A stretch of DNA of 64,000 nt from Flavobacteriaceae bacterium. GTDB lineage: Bacteria; Bacteroidota; Bacteroidia; Flavobacteriales; Flavobacteriaceae. The stretch is taken from the NCBI GenBank assembly GCA_024638165.1, contig JAHEKV010000004.1, forward strand, positions 62,001-126,000, in the 5' to 3' direction. The notes beneath the pieces are model-generated. The model was not told the origin of the DNA and searched no databases. It worked only from the letters and a program-made list of their open reading frames with translations. This document shows positions 38,399 through 48,118 of this stretch, in pieces. Both the position numbers and the translations under genes were made by a program. Numbering within the stretch: position 1 is the stretch's first letter; the number at the start of each line of letters is the position of its first letter.

Positions 38399-41369
38399 AG
38401 GTGAAACGTTCTTTTTTGTTCTGAATTGGGGTAACTACTTCTGCACCAGAAGCTTTTACCTTAAGCATCAACTTGGTAAGTTCTAGGCGTTCTTGTTGAA
38501 TGGATGCTTGAATTTCTTTGTCCTTTTCAATGTCGAAATAAGTAGCACCTTCGATAATGGTTTTTTCGGCTTTACTGTAAACCGAAAGTGGGTGTCCACT
38601 CCATAAAACCACATCTGCATCTTTACCTGCCTCGATACTTCCGACCTTGTGATCAATATGTAGTAGCTTAGCAGGGTTTAAGGTAACCATCTTCCAGGCT
38701 TCAAGTTCAGAAACTCCTCCGTACTTGACTGTTTTAGCAGCTTCTTGATTTAATCTACGCGACATTTCAGCGTCATCAGAGTTAATAGCCACAGTTACTC
38801 CTTGAGAGGCCATTATAGCTGCGTTGTAAGGAATCGCATCTTTTACTTCATATTTATACGCCCACCAGTCACTGAAGGTAGATCCACCTACACCGTGTTC
38901 GGCCATTTTATCAGCTACTTTATACCCCTCTAAAATATGGGTAAAGGTATTGACTCTGAAATCGAACTTTTCGGCCACTTTCATGAGCATGTTGATTTCA
39001 CTTTGTACATAAGAATGACTAGATATGAATCTTTTCGACTCTAAGATTTCTCCGATCGTTTCAAGTTCTTCGTCGATTCTATAGGGTTGTTTGCTCTTTT
39101 TCTTCGCTAAATATTCCCTACCTCTAGTGAAATAATCAGTGAATACTTGTTCAACTCCCATACGTGTTTGAGGGAATCTCGAATTTGACCCCCAATTCGA
39201 TTGTTTCACATTCTCACCTAGTGCAAACTTGATAAAGCCAGGAGCTTCCTTAAAGAGCATTTCGTCTGCTGTAGCTCCCCACTTTAATCTTAAAATGGCT
39301 GATTGACCTCCAATCGGATTGGCTGAGCCGTGAAGAAGCTGGGCAGAAGTAACCCCTCCAGCCAGATTTCTGTATATGTCTAGGTCGGTTGGGTCTACTA
39401 CATCTGACATACGTACTTCTGCAGAAGAGTTATGTCCACCTTCGTTAATCGCTAGGGCGGCGATGTGAGTATGCTCATCGATGATACCTGCTGTTAAGTG
39501 CTTGCCAGTGGCATCAATTACTCGAGCAGATTTAGCTTTTAAATCTTTACCAACTTTTTGAATTTTCCCAGATTTGATATGAACATCTGTGTTTTCAAGG
39601 ATCTCAGTTCCTGTCCATACGGTTGCGTTCTTAAACAGGAGCTCTTCAGCTTTCGGTTGCTCGTTGTATCCATGACCAACATTGGGATATCGTTCTTGTA
39701 GAGCATAGCTCGTCAACGTTTCAGTATCTTTACTTCTAGATTTAGAAGCAGTCGCTGATGCGACCATAGATACAGGGTGTGAATCGCCATTTTCGTCAAC
39801 GAATCGACCACTCAAAACGTCACCTTCTTTTTTAAGAGTGGCTCTGTAAAGTTGTCCCAGGCTATCTGAAAGACTCACACTTAACCAATAGTTAGCATAA
39901 TTTGATTTTACTTTAAGCTTCTCGTCTGCTCTTGTTGCAGCAACTTTTGGTTTTCCTATACTACCTGAAATATTGAGATTAATCTCTTGTCCATTGTGGT
40001 TGAGGGTATATTCACCTCGAAGATCTGGAGTATTTCGATCCTCATAAAGGTGCTTGTGACCATTTACCCAGTGCTCAAATAGAGTAGTTTCGTTTTCAAA
40101 GATAGGGCCAGAGGTAACGGTGAAATTTGCTTTCATGCCTTGTTTTAAGGCTCCAATCTCTGATTGTTTACCTAGAATTTCTGCAGGTATTGTGGTAAGT
40201 GCTGCAAGTGCGTCAGCCTCGCTTAAACCTCTTTCCATCGCTAATGCGACTTGCGTTTTTAATTGATTTGCTGATTTCAGACCTTTTGTGGTAAAGGCAA
40301 TACGAATGTCCTGATCTCTTAGAATTTTAGCATTCGATGGCGCCTGGTACCAGTGACGCATATCCTTAAGAGAGACATAATCTGCATATGCGGGGTCAGA
40401 TACATCGTAAGCTTTTGGGAAATTTAAAGGGACAATAACCGTAGCGTCGAAGTTTTTTAATTCTCTAACGTATTGATACTCATCACCTGATCCTAAAACA
40501 TGGTATTTAATACCAAATTGTTGACCTATTTTCAATGCACGAACGGTATTTCCGTTGGCACCTGCCTCAAAGAAATGTGGAAGATTTTTTTGTGCAATCA
40601 ATGCTTCTAGCGCTCGGTCTTTGGTGTTAACATTACCTGAGGCATACCAATTTAAGTCGTGATTAAGCTGTCTAAGAAGCGCCATAGCTCCCATTAGTGA
40701 GCTAGGGTAAGATTGAGTGGATTGAATGCTTTTTGAGAAGGAAAAGTAAGATCCTGAACGGTCGTCTAAAATTCTACTAGAGGCATCACCCTTGTCGTCT
40801 AAAGCCACTAATAGACTTGTTCCTCTTGCAATCCCATCTGCTCTATGGGTATTAACCACTCCAAACCCGGCTTTTCGAAGATCATCTGACTTATTTGAAT
40901 TATAGGTAAAGAAGTCGATTGCATTGGTTTCTGAACGGATGTGATCATTCCAATAAAAACCTTCTCTTGTTGGTTCGTATTGTGCAGATCTTCCAGCACT
41001 TGATTGTCGCTTCGGTTTTTCTACCCCAAGCTCGCTAAATACTTCGATAAAAGACGGGTATATGTGCGTTCCAGACAAATCGGTTACAACAGCATTGCTT
41101 GGAATTTGAACTCTTTTTCCCACAGAGACAATTTCATCGTTGTAAATGAGAAGTGTTCCGTTTTCAATAACAGTGGTCGGATCTACGTGAATAGTGGCAC
41201 CTGTAAATGCTCGGTAAACCTGTTCGGTGGTTTTCACCTCTGAATGCGCAGGAAAATAATCTTGTGCATATCCTAGGACAAAAGCCATAGAAAGGGCTAA
41301 GGTTAGTAGTTTTTTCATCTTCAGTTTTGTTTTACACTTAAAAATAGGAATTGAAAGGTTCTCTTTCAA
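38385..41369 (-). CDS. two-domain amidohydrolase-family secreted protein (994 aa)
   Basis: Two amidohydrolase-like halves; C-terminal half has AGIIDEHTHIAALA and NPAKLLHIDHKVGSIEAGKDADVVLWSGHPL. Confidence 0.88.
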   Translation of the reverse strand: MKENLSIPIFKCKTKLKMKKLLTLALSMAFVLGYAQDYFPAHSEVKTTEQVYRAFTGATIHVDPTTVIENGTLLIYNDEIVSVGKRVQIPSNAVVTDLSGTHIYPSFIEVFSELGVEKPKRQSSAGRSAQYEPTREGFYWNDHIRSETNAIDFFTYNSNKSDDLRKAGFGVVNTHRADGIARGTSLLVALDDKGDASSRILDDRSGSYFSFSKSIQSTQSYPSSLMGAMALLRQLNHDLNWYASGNVNTKDRALEALIAQKNLPHFFEAGANGNTVRALKIGQQFGIKYHVLGSGDEYQYVRELKNFDATVIVPLNFPKAYDVSDPAYADYVSLKDMRHWYQAPSNAKILRDQDIRIAFTTKGLKSANQLKTQVALAMERGLSEADALAALTTIPAEILGKQSEIGALKQGMKANFTVTSGPIFENETTLFEHWVNGHKHLYEDRNTPDLRGEYTLNHNGQEINLNISGSIGKPKVAATRADEKLKVKSNYANYWLSVSLSDSLGQLYRATLKKEGDVLSGRFVDENGDSHPVSMVASATASKSRSKDTETLTSYALQERYPNVGHGYNEQPKAEELLFKNATVWTGTEILENTDVHIKSGKIQKVGKDLKAKSARVIDATGKHLTAGIIDEHTHIAALAINEGGHNSSAEVRMSDVVDPTDLDIYRNLAGGVTSAQLLHGSANPIGGQSAILRLKWGATADEMLFKEAPGFIKFALGENVKQSNWGSNSRFPQTRMGVEQVFTDYFTRGREYLAKKKSKQPYRIDEELETIGEILESKRFISSHSYVQSEINMLMKVAEKFDFRVNTFTHILEGYKVADKMAEHGVGGSTFSDWWAYKYEVKDAIPYNAAIMASQGVTVAINSDDAEMSRRLNQEAAKTVKYGGVSELEAWKMVTLNPAKLLHIDHKVGSIEAGKDADVVLWSGHPLSVYSKAEKTIIEGATYFDIEKDKEIQASIQQERLELTKLMLKVKASGAEVVTPIQNKKERFTCDTL

Positions 41370-41373
41370 AAGA

Positions 41374-42504
41374 TTAACGTTTAGGTAGTTCTGCTAAGAG
41401 TTCGATAGAGAAAACAAGATCTGCCCCTGGAGGAATTACATTACCCGCTCCATTGCTACCAAAACCGAGTACAGAAGGAATACGAACCCAACGAAGTTCT
41501 CCAACCTTCATGGTCATTAAAGCTTCTTTAAAACCTGCAATCATAGCCGCATCAGGGTCTATCGTAGTTTTCATTGGGATAAATTGACCTCGATGCATCG
41601 CATTAATTTGATCAAAGTTTTCATCTCCTTCAGCAATCGATTGAATATTGGTGTCAAACAAGGTTCCGTCGACTAGCCATCCTGAATAGTTAACCGAGAT
41701 TTCTGTACCTATAGCTAGGGTTTCTCCGGTACCCTTACGCTCGATAACATATTCAACACCTTGTTCGCTTAATTCAGCATTTTCAAAACGTTTTTCGAAC
41801 TCGTTTTGACGTTCTTTCTTCGCTTCAGCATTACGTTTAGCTTCTTCTTCGATTACATTGAAGTAGTCTTCTAAAGTTTCAACCGCATTGAATTTTTTTG
41901 CTTGGCTCCCTACTCGTAAAATTTCTACCGTTTCTAGAGTCACTGGTTCTAGTGGTCGATCAGTCGGGTCAGTTGGGGTGGTAGCGATGGAATCTAAAGT
42001 TGCCTCTCCTGAAACTAGTTTTCCAAAAACCGTGTGTTTACCGTCTAGCCAAGGGGTTTCTTTATGAGTGATAAAAAATTGACTCCCATTGGTAAACGGC
42101 CCTGAGTTTGCCATAGACAATACTCCTTTAGAGTCATGTCTTAAGGTATCTACAAATTCGTCCTTAAATCGATATCCAGGACCACCTTGCCCTGTAGCCG
42201 TAGGATCGCCTCCTTGAATCATAAAATCATTAATCACTCTGTGAAACTGAGTTCCGTTGTAATAGGGCTGATTCGCATAATTATCGCTTACGCGTTTGCT
42301 GTTTCCTTCGGCGAGGCTTACAAAACTTGCCACGGTAACTGGAGTTTCTTCACTGTGAAGTTTTAATAATAACTCTCCTTTTGAGGTAGTCATTTTGGCA
42401 TACAAACCATTTTCTAGATCTCCGTTGGGGTTATTGCAAGAGATTAAAGTAGTTAACGCTGCTGCGAAGAGCAAGGACAAATTAAATTTCATTAGGTAAG
42501 GCAT
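41374..42504 (-). CDS. dual-domain peptidyl-prolyl isomerase: cyclophilin + FKBP, predicted lipoprotein
   Basis: Cyclophilin [31 protein letters not shown]...[46 protein letters not shown]...[37 protein letters not shown]; lipobox LTTLISC. Confidence 0.93.
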   Translation of the reverse strand: MPYLMKFNLSLLFAAALTTLISCNNPNGDLENGLYAKMTTSKGELLLKLHSEETPVTVASFVSLAEGNSKRVSDNYANQPYYNGTQFHRVINDFMIQGGDPTATGQGGPGYRFKDEFVDTLRHDSKGVLSMANSGPFTNGSQFFITHKETPWLDGKHTVFGKLVSGEATLDSIATTPTDPTDRPLEPVTLETVEILRVGSQAKKFNAVETLEDYFNVIEEEAKRNAEAKKERQNEFEKRFENAELSEQGVEYVIERKGTGETLAIGTEISVNYSGWLVDGTLFDTNIQSIAEGDENFDQINAMHRGQFIPMKTTIDPDAAMIAGFKEALMTMKVGELRWVRIPSVLGFGSNGAGNVIPPGADLVFSIELLAELPKR

Positions 42505-43519
42505 TAGAAGTTAATGATTCAATATAGTTTGGTAATAATGAAGTAAATAAATCAATGGTTTCTTGAAGGCTTGAAAAAGATTTTCCTCCTGCGGCGTTTT
42601 TATGTCCGCCTCCGTTGAAATGAGCACGTGCAAATTCATTCACATCGAAATCTCCTGTCGATCTGAATGACATTTTAATCGAGTTATCTTCGGCGTTTTC
42701 GATGAAAATAACTGAAAAACAACAACCTTTGAGACTTAATCCGAAGTTCACAAACCCTTCTGTATCTCCTCTTTTAAATCCACAAGATTTTTTGTCTTTT
42801 TCAGTAATGATCATATAGACGCTGTGGTAATCATCTAAGTAAGTTAGGGAGTCTAGACACCTTCCCATTAGTTTGAATCGACTTAATTCACTTTGCTCAA
42901 AGAGTAGGGCATTAATTTTAGTTTTATCTGCTCCTTTTTCGAGAAGGTCTGCAGCAATTAACAAAGTAGTTGCGTTTGCGCTCGGATATTTGAAATTTCC
43001 TGTATCGGTGACAATTCCTGTATACAAGCAGTTCGCAATGGCTGAATCGATATGATCGGTGCTATTCAAATGTTTTGCTAAATGGAAAATCATTTCGCAA
43101 GTAGAGCTCATCGAAGTGTCGCTGAATGTGTATTTAGCGTAGTCTGATGGTGAAATATGATGATCAACCATTAAAATGGGAGCAGAGCTGCTTTCGATGA
43201 ATTCTCCTAAAATGCCACATCGGGATAGATGATTAAAATCGAGGGTACAAATAAGACTCGCTGAGTCTAAGGCTTTTTTACAATCCTCGAAATTTTGATC
43301 GGCAATCAAAATTTCGTTCGCTCCGGGCATCCAGCCTAGAAAATCAGGAAATGCGTTGGGCGAACATACCGTCGCGGTATGGCCAAATTTTCTCATTAAA
43401 TGAGCCCAGCCTAAACTCGACCCAAGAGCATCACCGTCAGGATTTTGATGAGGTATGATGACTATGTTTTGAGGGGCTTCTAGGTACTCTGATAGACCTT
43501 CGATCGTTAATAAACTCAT
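42482..43519 (-). CDS. DHH-family bifunctional oligoribonuclease/PAP phosphatase NrnA-like
   Basis: [46 protein letters not shown]. Confidence 0.93.
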   Translation of the reverse strand: MSLLTIEGLSEYLEAPQNIVIIPHQNPDGDALGSSLGWAHLMRKFGHTATVCSPNAFPDFLGWMPGANEILIADQNFEDCKKALDSASLICTLDFNHLSRCGILGEFIESSSAPILMVDHHISPSDYAKYTFSDTSMSSTCEMIFHLAKHLNSTDHIDSAIANCLYTGIVTDTGNFKYPSANATTLLIAADLLEKGADKTKINALLFEQSELSRFKLMGRCLDSLTYLDDYHSVYMIITEKDKKSCGFKRGDTEGFVNFGLSLKGCCFSVIFIENAEDNSIKMSFRSTGDFDVNEFARAHFNGGGHKNAAGGKSFSSLQETIDLFTSLLPNYIESLTSNALPNEI

Positions 43520-43593
43520 AACGTCGAAGATACAATTAATTTGATTTTAACTTGCTACTTTTAAAGACGCTTTAAGGCGTTCTAAATCGTTAA

Positions 43594-44631
43594 TTGATGA
43601 TTAAAAAACTTCCTTACCTAGTTCTTTCTTTACTCGTTTCATGCGGTCAGAATCCAAAGTCTGAAAGCGATGAAAGTCTCGTTTTTGTTGAAGAAAAACA
43701 GCAGCATTCGAGCCGTATCGCCTTTGGTTCCTGTAATAATGCTTATGCACCTAATGAACTTTGGGATGATGTTTTATTGGTGCAGCCAGAAGCATGGATA
43801 TGGGGAGGGGATATAGTATATGCCGATAGCGATGATTTTGAAACGATCGAGAAACATTACCATCGTCAATTAGAAAATAGGGAGTACAAGCGATTAACAG
43901 AGTCTACGAAAATTCTTGGTACCTGGGATGACCATGATTATGGTATGAATGATGGAGGGGTTACTTTCTCTGCAAAAGCTAAGAGCCAGCAAGCTTTCCT
44001 AAATTTTCTAAAGGTGGGCCAGAACGATTCAAGAAGAGATCAGGAAGGGGTATATTACTCTGAACAAATCCAAACAGAAGGACATATAGTAGAAGTTATT
44101 CTTTTAGATACTAGATATTTTCGATCTGACTTAACCCAAGGGACAGCGGGTAGACGTTACGATCCCAATTATGATGAAACAGCTACTATGTTGGGTGATG
44201 CTCAGTGGAATTGGCTTTCTCATCAACTAACCACTAGTACTGCTGATCTTATCTTTCTTGTATCGAGTATTCAATTTTTGTCAGCGGAGCACGGTTATGA
44301 AAAATGGCAAAATCTTCCTCACGAACGAGAGCGCTTAATTTCACTATTAAACCAGGTAGATCAGCCAGTTATGGTTTTGTCTGGTGATCGTCACATCTCT
44401 GAATGGTCCGTGCTTAAAACCGAAGACAAAGAAATTATTGATTTTACCTCGAGTGGTCTGACGCATTCTTATGAAAACTTCAGTGGAGAGTCTAATGCAC
44501 TTCGAGAAGGTAAAGTTATTTCGGTACCTTCTTATGGACTTCTTGATATCGATTGGAAAAACAGAGTGGTCAGCGGTAGAATGATCGGCAACGGTAATGC
44601 AATTTTACAGGAGCATACTTTTAAGTTCTAA
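43594..44631 (+). CDS. PhoD-like alkaline phosphatase/metallophosphatase lipoprotein
   Basis: IAFGSCNNAYAPNELWDDVLLVQPEAWIWGGDIVYAD, GTWDDHDYGMNDGG, VLSGDRHISEWS; lipobox LVSC. Confidence 0.88.
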   Translation: MMIKKLPYLVLSLLVSCGQNPKSESDESLVFVEEKQQHSSRIAFGSCNNAYAPNELWDDVLLVQPEAWIWGGDIVYADSDDFETIEKHYHRQLENREYKRLTESTKILGTWDDHDYGMNDGGVTFSAKAKSQQAFLNFLKVGQNDSRRDQEGVYYSEQIQTEGHIVEVILLDTRYFRSDLTQGTAGRRYDPNYDETATMLGDAQWNWLSHQLTTSTADLIFLVSSIQFLSAEHGYEKWQNLPHERERLISLLNQVDQPVMVLSGDRHISEWSVLKTEDKEIIDFTSSGLTHSYENFSGESNALREGKVISVPSYGLLDIDWKNRVVSGRMIGNGNAILQEHTFKF

Positions 44632-44638
44632 TTTTACC

Positions 44639-44646
44639 TACTTTTG
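44639..44646 (+). promoter_or_regulatory. -7 box TACTTTTG upstream of ndk
   Basis: TAnnTTTG match 22 nt before the ndk ATG; no clear -33 TTG. Confidence 0.35.
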
Positions 44647-44668
44647 CGGAAAATTTTAAAGAAAATCC

Positions 44669-45088
44669 ATGTCTGGAACTAGAACTTTTACAATGATTAA
44701 GCCAGATGCTGTTAAGGCAGGTCACATCGGGGCTATTCTAGAACGTATTAATGCTGCAGGTTTTCGCATTGCTGCGATGAAGTATACCCAGTTAAGTAAG
44801 CGCGATGCTGAACTTTTCTATGCAGTACATGCTGAGCGTCCGTTCTACGGAGAATTAGTTGAATTTATGAGTAGCGGTCCTATCGTAGCTGCTATCCTCG
44901 AAAAAGACAATGCTGTTGAAGATTTCAGAATTTTAATCGGATCTACCAACCCTGCAGAAGCTGCAGAAGGTACCATTCGTAAAGCTTTTGCCAAATCTAT
45001 TGGTGAGAACGCGATCCATGGTTCGGATAGCGATGAGAATGCTGCTATCGAATGCGCATTTCACTTCTCTGGAAGAGAAATCTTCTAG
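44669..45088 (+). CDS. ndk: nucleoside-diphosphate kinase
   Basis: [24 protein letters not shown] and [17 protein letters not shown]. Confidence 0.97.
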   Translation: MSGTRTFTMIKPDAVKAGHIGAILERINAAGFRIAAMKYTQLSKRDAELFYAVHAERPFYGELVEFMSSGPIVAAILEKDNAVEDFRILIGSTNPAEAAEGTIRKAFAKSIGENAIHGSDSDENAAIECAFHFSGREIF

Positions 45089-45092
45089 ATTG

Positions 45093-45383
45093 TCAAACGA
45101 GTAATACCGACTTGATATAATCGCCATTTAGTGCTTCATTGTACATGGCGATTATTTTTTTTCTACCAAACAGTAGCTCCTCTCGCAGGACTGGTGAACT
45201 CAAGTAAACCTTTAGTACCCCTTTAGTGAATTGAACATTTTTGGTGTAATTAGCTACTCCGGGTCCCATAATCTCTGGCCATAGTCTAATCACCTCTGCC
45301 TCAATAAGGCCTTTCTCTAGCTTATTGGTCTCGACAAATTGCTTGAGTACCTCGCTAAGACTTTGTTCTTTGTCTTTTCTCAT
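45093..45383 (-). CDS. DUF721 (DciA-like) family protein
   Basis: SLSEVLKQFVETNKLEKGLIEAEVIRLWPEIMGPGVANYTKNVQFTKGVLKVYLSSPVLREELLFGRKKIIAMYNEAL. Confidence 0.88.
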   Translation of the reverse strand: MRKDKEQSLSEVLKQFVETNKLEKGLIEAEVIRLWPEIMGPGVANYTKNVQFTKGVLKVYLSSPVLREELLFGRKKIIAMYNEALNGDYIKSVLLV

Positions 45384-46465
45384 TCTAGGTGATGAATTAC
45401 ATAGGGTCTACCGGTAGCTTTAACTACCTCCTCAGTTCTACTACTATTGGTGTCGCTAATGAATAATTGGCCGAAGAAATCGTTTTCAACAAGTGCAACT
45501 AAGCGCATCACTCGCTGGTCATCTAATTTATCAAAGATATCATCTAACAAGACGATCGGTTTTTGATTTTTCTGATTTTTAAGAAAAGCATACTGAGCGA
45601 AACGCAAAGCAATCAAAAAGCTTTTCTGCTGACCTTGACTTCCAAATTTTTTGATAGGATAGCCCTTTAAAAGCAACATCAAGTCATCCTTGTGTATTCC
45701 CGCTGAGGTGTATTGTATAAGACGATCCTTAGCAAGACTCTGTTCAAGAAGCGTTTTAAAATCGGTTTTAAGCAGTTCAGAATCGTATTTAACCTCGACA
45801 ATCTCACTCTCTATTGGGCTGATTGCCTTGTATTGTTCAACGAAGTGTTCAGCGAAATAGTTTAAGAATTGATTTCTCTTCTCAAAGATGATACTACCAT
45901 TTTCAATAAGTAGTTCATCATATAAGGCAAGGGTATCCTTCTGAAAAACATTGTTTTTTGCAAAGTATTTCAATAACGAATTTCTTTGACTTAGAGCCTG
46001 ATTGTACTTGAGAAGTGCGTTTAAATAGTCAGAGTCTGATTGAGAAATAATACTGTCAATGAATTTTCTCCTGATTTCACTGCCTTCAGAAATAAGGTCT
46101 CTGTCAGCAGGGGAAATAATAACTAAAGGGATTTTTCCAATGTGATCACTGATTCGATCGTACGTTTTACCATTGAGTTTTACCGTCTTTCTGATGCCCT
46201 TTTTGAAACCGATGAAAAGATCGAGATCTCTCTGATCGATCTTGAATTTACCCTCTAAGGTGAACAATTCAGCACCATGTCTAACGTTTTGAGTGCTTTG
46301 AGGATTAAAATAGCTTTTGGTAAAAGCTAAGTGATAAATAGCATCTAGAATAGTGGTTTTACCTGCGCCATTCCTGCCAACCAAGCAATTTATAGACGAA
46401 TCGAAATCGAATTGATCGGCTTCGAAATTCTTATAGTTGATTAGGGAAAGATATTCTAGATACAT
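45380..46465 (-). CDS. recF: DNA replication/repair protein RecF (start at internal Met of listed ORF)
   Basis: MYLEYLSLINYKNFEADQFDFDSSINCLVGRNGAGKTTILDAIYHLAFTKSYF...; FGSQGQQKSFLIALRFAQY; VLLDDIFDKLDDQR. Confidence 0.95.
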   Translation of the reverse strand: MYLEYLSLINYKNFEADQFDFDSSINCLVGRNGAGKTTILDAIYHLAFTKSYFNPQSTQNVRHGAELFTLEGKFKIDQRDLDLFIGFKKGIRKTVKLNGKTYDRISDHIGKIPLVIISPADRDLISEGSEIRRKFIDSIISQSDSDYLNALLKYNQALSQRNSLLKYFAKNNVFQKDTLALYDELLIENGSIIFEKRNQFLNYFAEHFVEQYKAISPIESEIVEVKYDSELLKTDFKTLLEQSLAKDRLIQYTSAGIHKDDLMLLLKGYPIKKFGSQGQQKSFLIALRFAQYAFLKNQKNQKPIVLLDDIFDKLDDQRVMRLVALVENDFFGQLFISDTNSSRTEEVVKATGRPYVIHHLE

Positions 46466-46527
46466 AACTAAAAATGGATGGTAAAAATAAGCATTGTTAC
46501 CCAGTCGGTAGATTATGATAAAAATTC

Positions 46528-46535
46528 TATTTTTG
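46528..46535 (+). promoter_or_regulatory. -7 box TATTTTTG upstream of TPR/ribH genes
   Basis: TAnnTTTG match in the recF/TPR divergent intergenic region; -33 element not clear. Confidence 0.35.
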
Positions 46536-46558
46536 CCCATCTAATATAATAGTATACC

Positions 46559-47323
46559 ATGGCGAGTTATCAGCGAAGAGGATATAAGAAATCAGTTAAG
46601 ACCGTTGAGTCTAACGAAGAGGTTGTAGATCAGAACAGTCAAACTGCTGAGGTTTTTTCAGCATTAGATTCAGGTGCATCTCGATCTGAAGAGTGGTTTA
46701 GAAAAAACCAGAAGATTATTTTAGGCTTGATCATTGCAATTGCAGTGGTGGGTATTGGAAGCTTTGCCTACAATGAGTTTGTTTTAGCTCCAAAGGAGCG
46801 CGAAGCAGCTAATGAACTATACTATCCACAGTCTTATTTCGAACAATCGACTCAACCCGGCGTTGCAAAAGACTCTCTGTTAGGTCTTGCGCTAAATGGT
46901 GCTCAGGGGAAATATGGATTCGTCGATATCATTGATAATTATTCGGGCACAAAAGCAGCTAAATTAGCTTCTTATGGTGCTGGAATGTCTTACTTGCAGT
47001 TAGGTCAGTACACTGAAGCGATCGCTGCTTTAGAAGGGTTTTCTTCAGATGATGCCATCTTATCAGCTTTAGCTAAAGGTGCTATCGCAGATGCTTATGC
47101 CGGTTTAGAGCGGTACTCTGATGCACTTACTGCTTATGAATCTGCTTTGAGTCAGGATACGAATGACTTTACAACGCCGATGTTCTTACGCAAAGCGTTA
47201 TTTATGGCCCTCGAGGTTAATGAAACGGGTAAAGCACTGAAATACGCAAAGCGTTTAAAGAAAGAGCATACCGGTAATACTGAGGCGTCTGGTATCGATG
47301 CGATTATCGGAAACCTAGAGTAA
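46559..47323 (+). CDS. membrane-anchored tetratricopeptide protein (YfgM-like layout)
   Basis: Single TM (ILGLIIAIAVVGIGSFAYNEF) followed by TPRs (ASYGAGMSYLQLGQYTEAIAALEGF, GAIADAYAGLERYSDALTAYESAL). Confidence 0.88.
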   Translation: MASYQRRGYKKSVKTVESNEEVVDQNSQTAEVFSALDSGASRSEEWFRKNQKIILGLIIAIAVVGIGSFAYNEFVLAPKEREAANELYYPQSYFEQSTQPGVAKDSLLGLALNGAQGKYGFVDIIDNYSGTKAAKLASYGAGMSYLQLGQYTEAIAALEGFSSDDAILSALAKGAIADAYAGLERYSDALTAYESALSQDTNDFTTPMFLRKALFMALEVNETGKALKYAKRLKKEHTGNTEASGIDAIIGNLE

Positions 47324-47325
47324 GA

Positions 47326-47796
47326 GTGGCTACGGCACATCATCATTTATCAACTTACGATTCATCTAAGGTTCCTTCGGGTGAGGGGAAACGGTTTGCT
47401 GTTATCACTGCAGACTGGAATGAAGAAATTACCCACGCGCTTAGAGATGGTTGTCTTTCGACATTAACTGAACACAAAGCAGAAACCATTGATCAGATTG
47501 CGGTACCTGGTGCGGTTGAGCTAACCTATGCGGCATCCAAATGTGTAAAGGCTGAGAAGTACGACGCCGTTATCGTTATCGGATGTGTGATTAGAGGTGA
47601 AACGGCGCACTTTGATTTTGTCTGTCAATCCATTACTCAGGGTATAACTGAGCTCAATCTAAAAGGAACCACACCAGTAATATTCTGTGTGCTAACCGAT
47701 AATCACATCGACCAATCAAGAGCTCGAAGTGGAGGTAAGCACGGCAATAAGGGTGTTGAGGCAGCGATAGCTGCTCTTCAAATGTCTGAAGTTTAA
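47326..47796 (+). CDS. ribH: 6,7-dimethyl-8-ribityllumazine synthase
   Basis: VPGAVELTYAASKCVKAEKYDAVIVIGCVIRGETAHFDFVCQSITQGI; RARSGGKHGNKGVEAAIAALQM. Confidence 0.97.
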   Translation: MATAHHHLSTYDSSKVPSGEGKRFAVITADWNEEITHALRDGCLSTLTEHKAETIDQIAVPGAVELTYAASKCVKAEKYDAVIVIGCVIRGETAHFDFVCQSITQGITELNLKGTTPVIFCVLTDNHIDQSRARSGGKHGNKGVEAAIAALQMSEV

Positions 47797-47830
47797 CTTC
47801 GGGTTCATCGATTCTTAGTATCTTTATTCT

Positions 47831-48118
47831 ATGGCATTTCTAAAGATGAAATCGCATAAAAAATTTGGATACCAACCTCGTTATTACAAGGGGGAGGGTT
47901 CTCCTTTTAAGATGGAACATCGTTTCGATGCTTTTCGCAGTACTGCCCAGCCTCCGAGAGGTTTAAAAAACAAATTGTTTTGGGCTATCGATGATCTTAA
48001 ATCGGGTGAGGAATCAAAAAAAAGCAACCGATTGGTCTTAACCATAGCTCTAATTTTAATCTTTTTCTTTTTAGTCATTATTGACTTTGATCTAAGCATT
48101 TTCACTAGTCGTGCCTGA
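47831..48118 (+). CDS. small membrane-anchored protein between ribH and mutL
   Basis: 95 aa; C-terminal TM LVLTIALILIFFFLVIIDFDLSIF; overlaps mutL start by 8 bp. Confidence 0.75.
   Translation: MAFLKMKSHKKFGYQPRYYKGEGSPFKMEHRFDAFRSTAQPPRGLKNKLFWAIDDLKSGEESKKSNRLVLTIALILIFFFLVIIDFDLSIFTSRA

Noticed and set aside
41004-41243. 79-aa plus-strand ORF antisense to the large amidohydrolase
   Set aside because: Antisense to signal peptide/domain start of a convincing gene; no support
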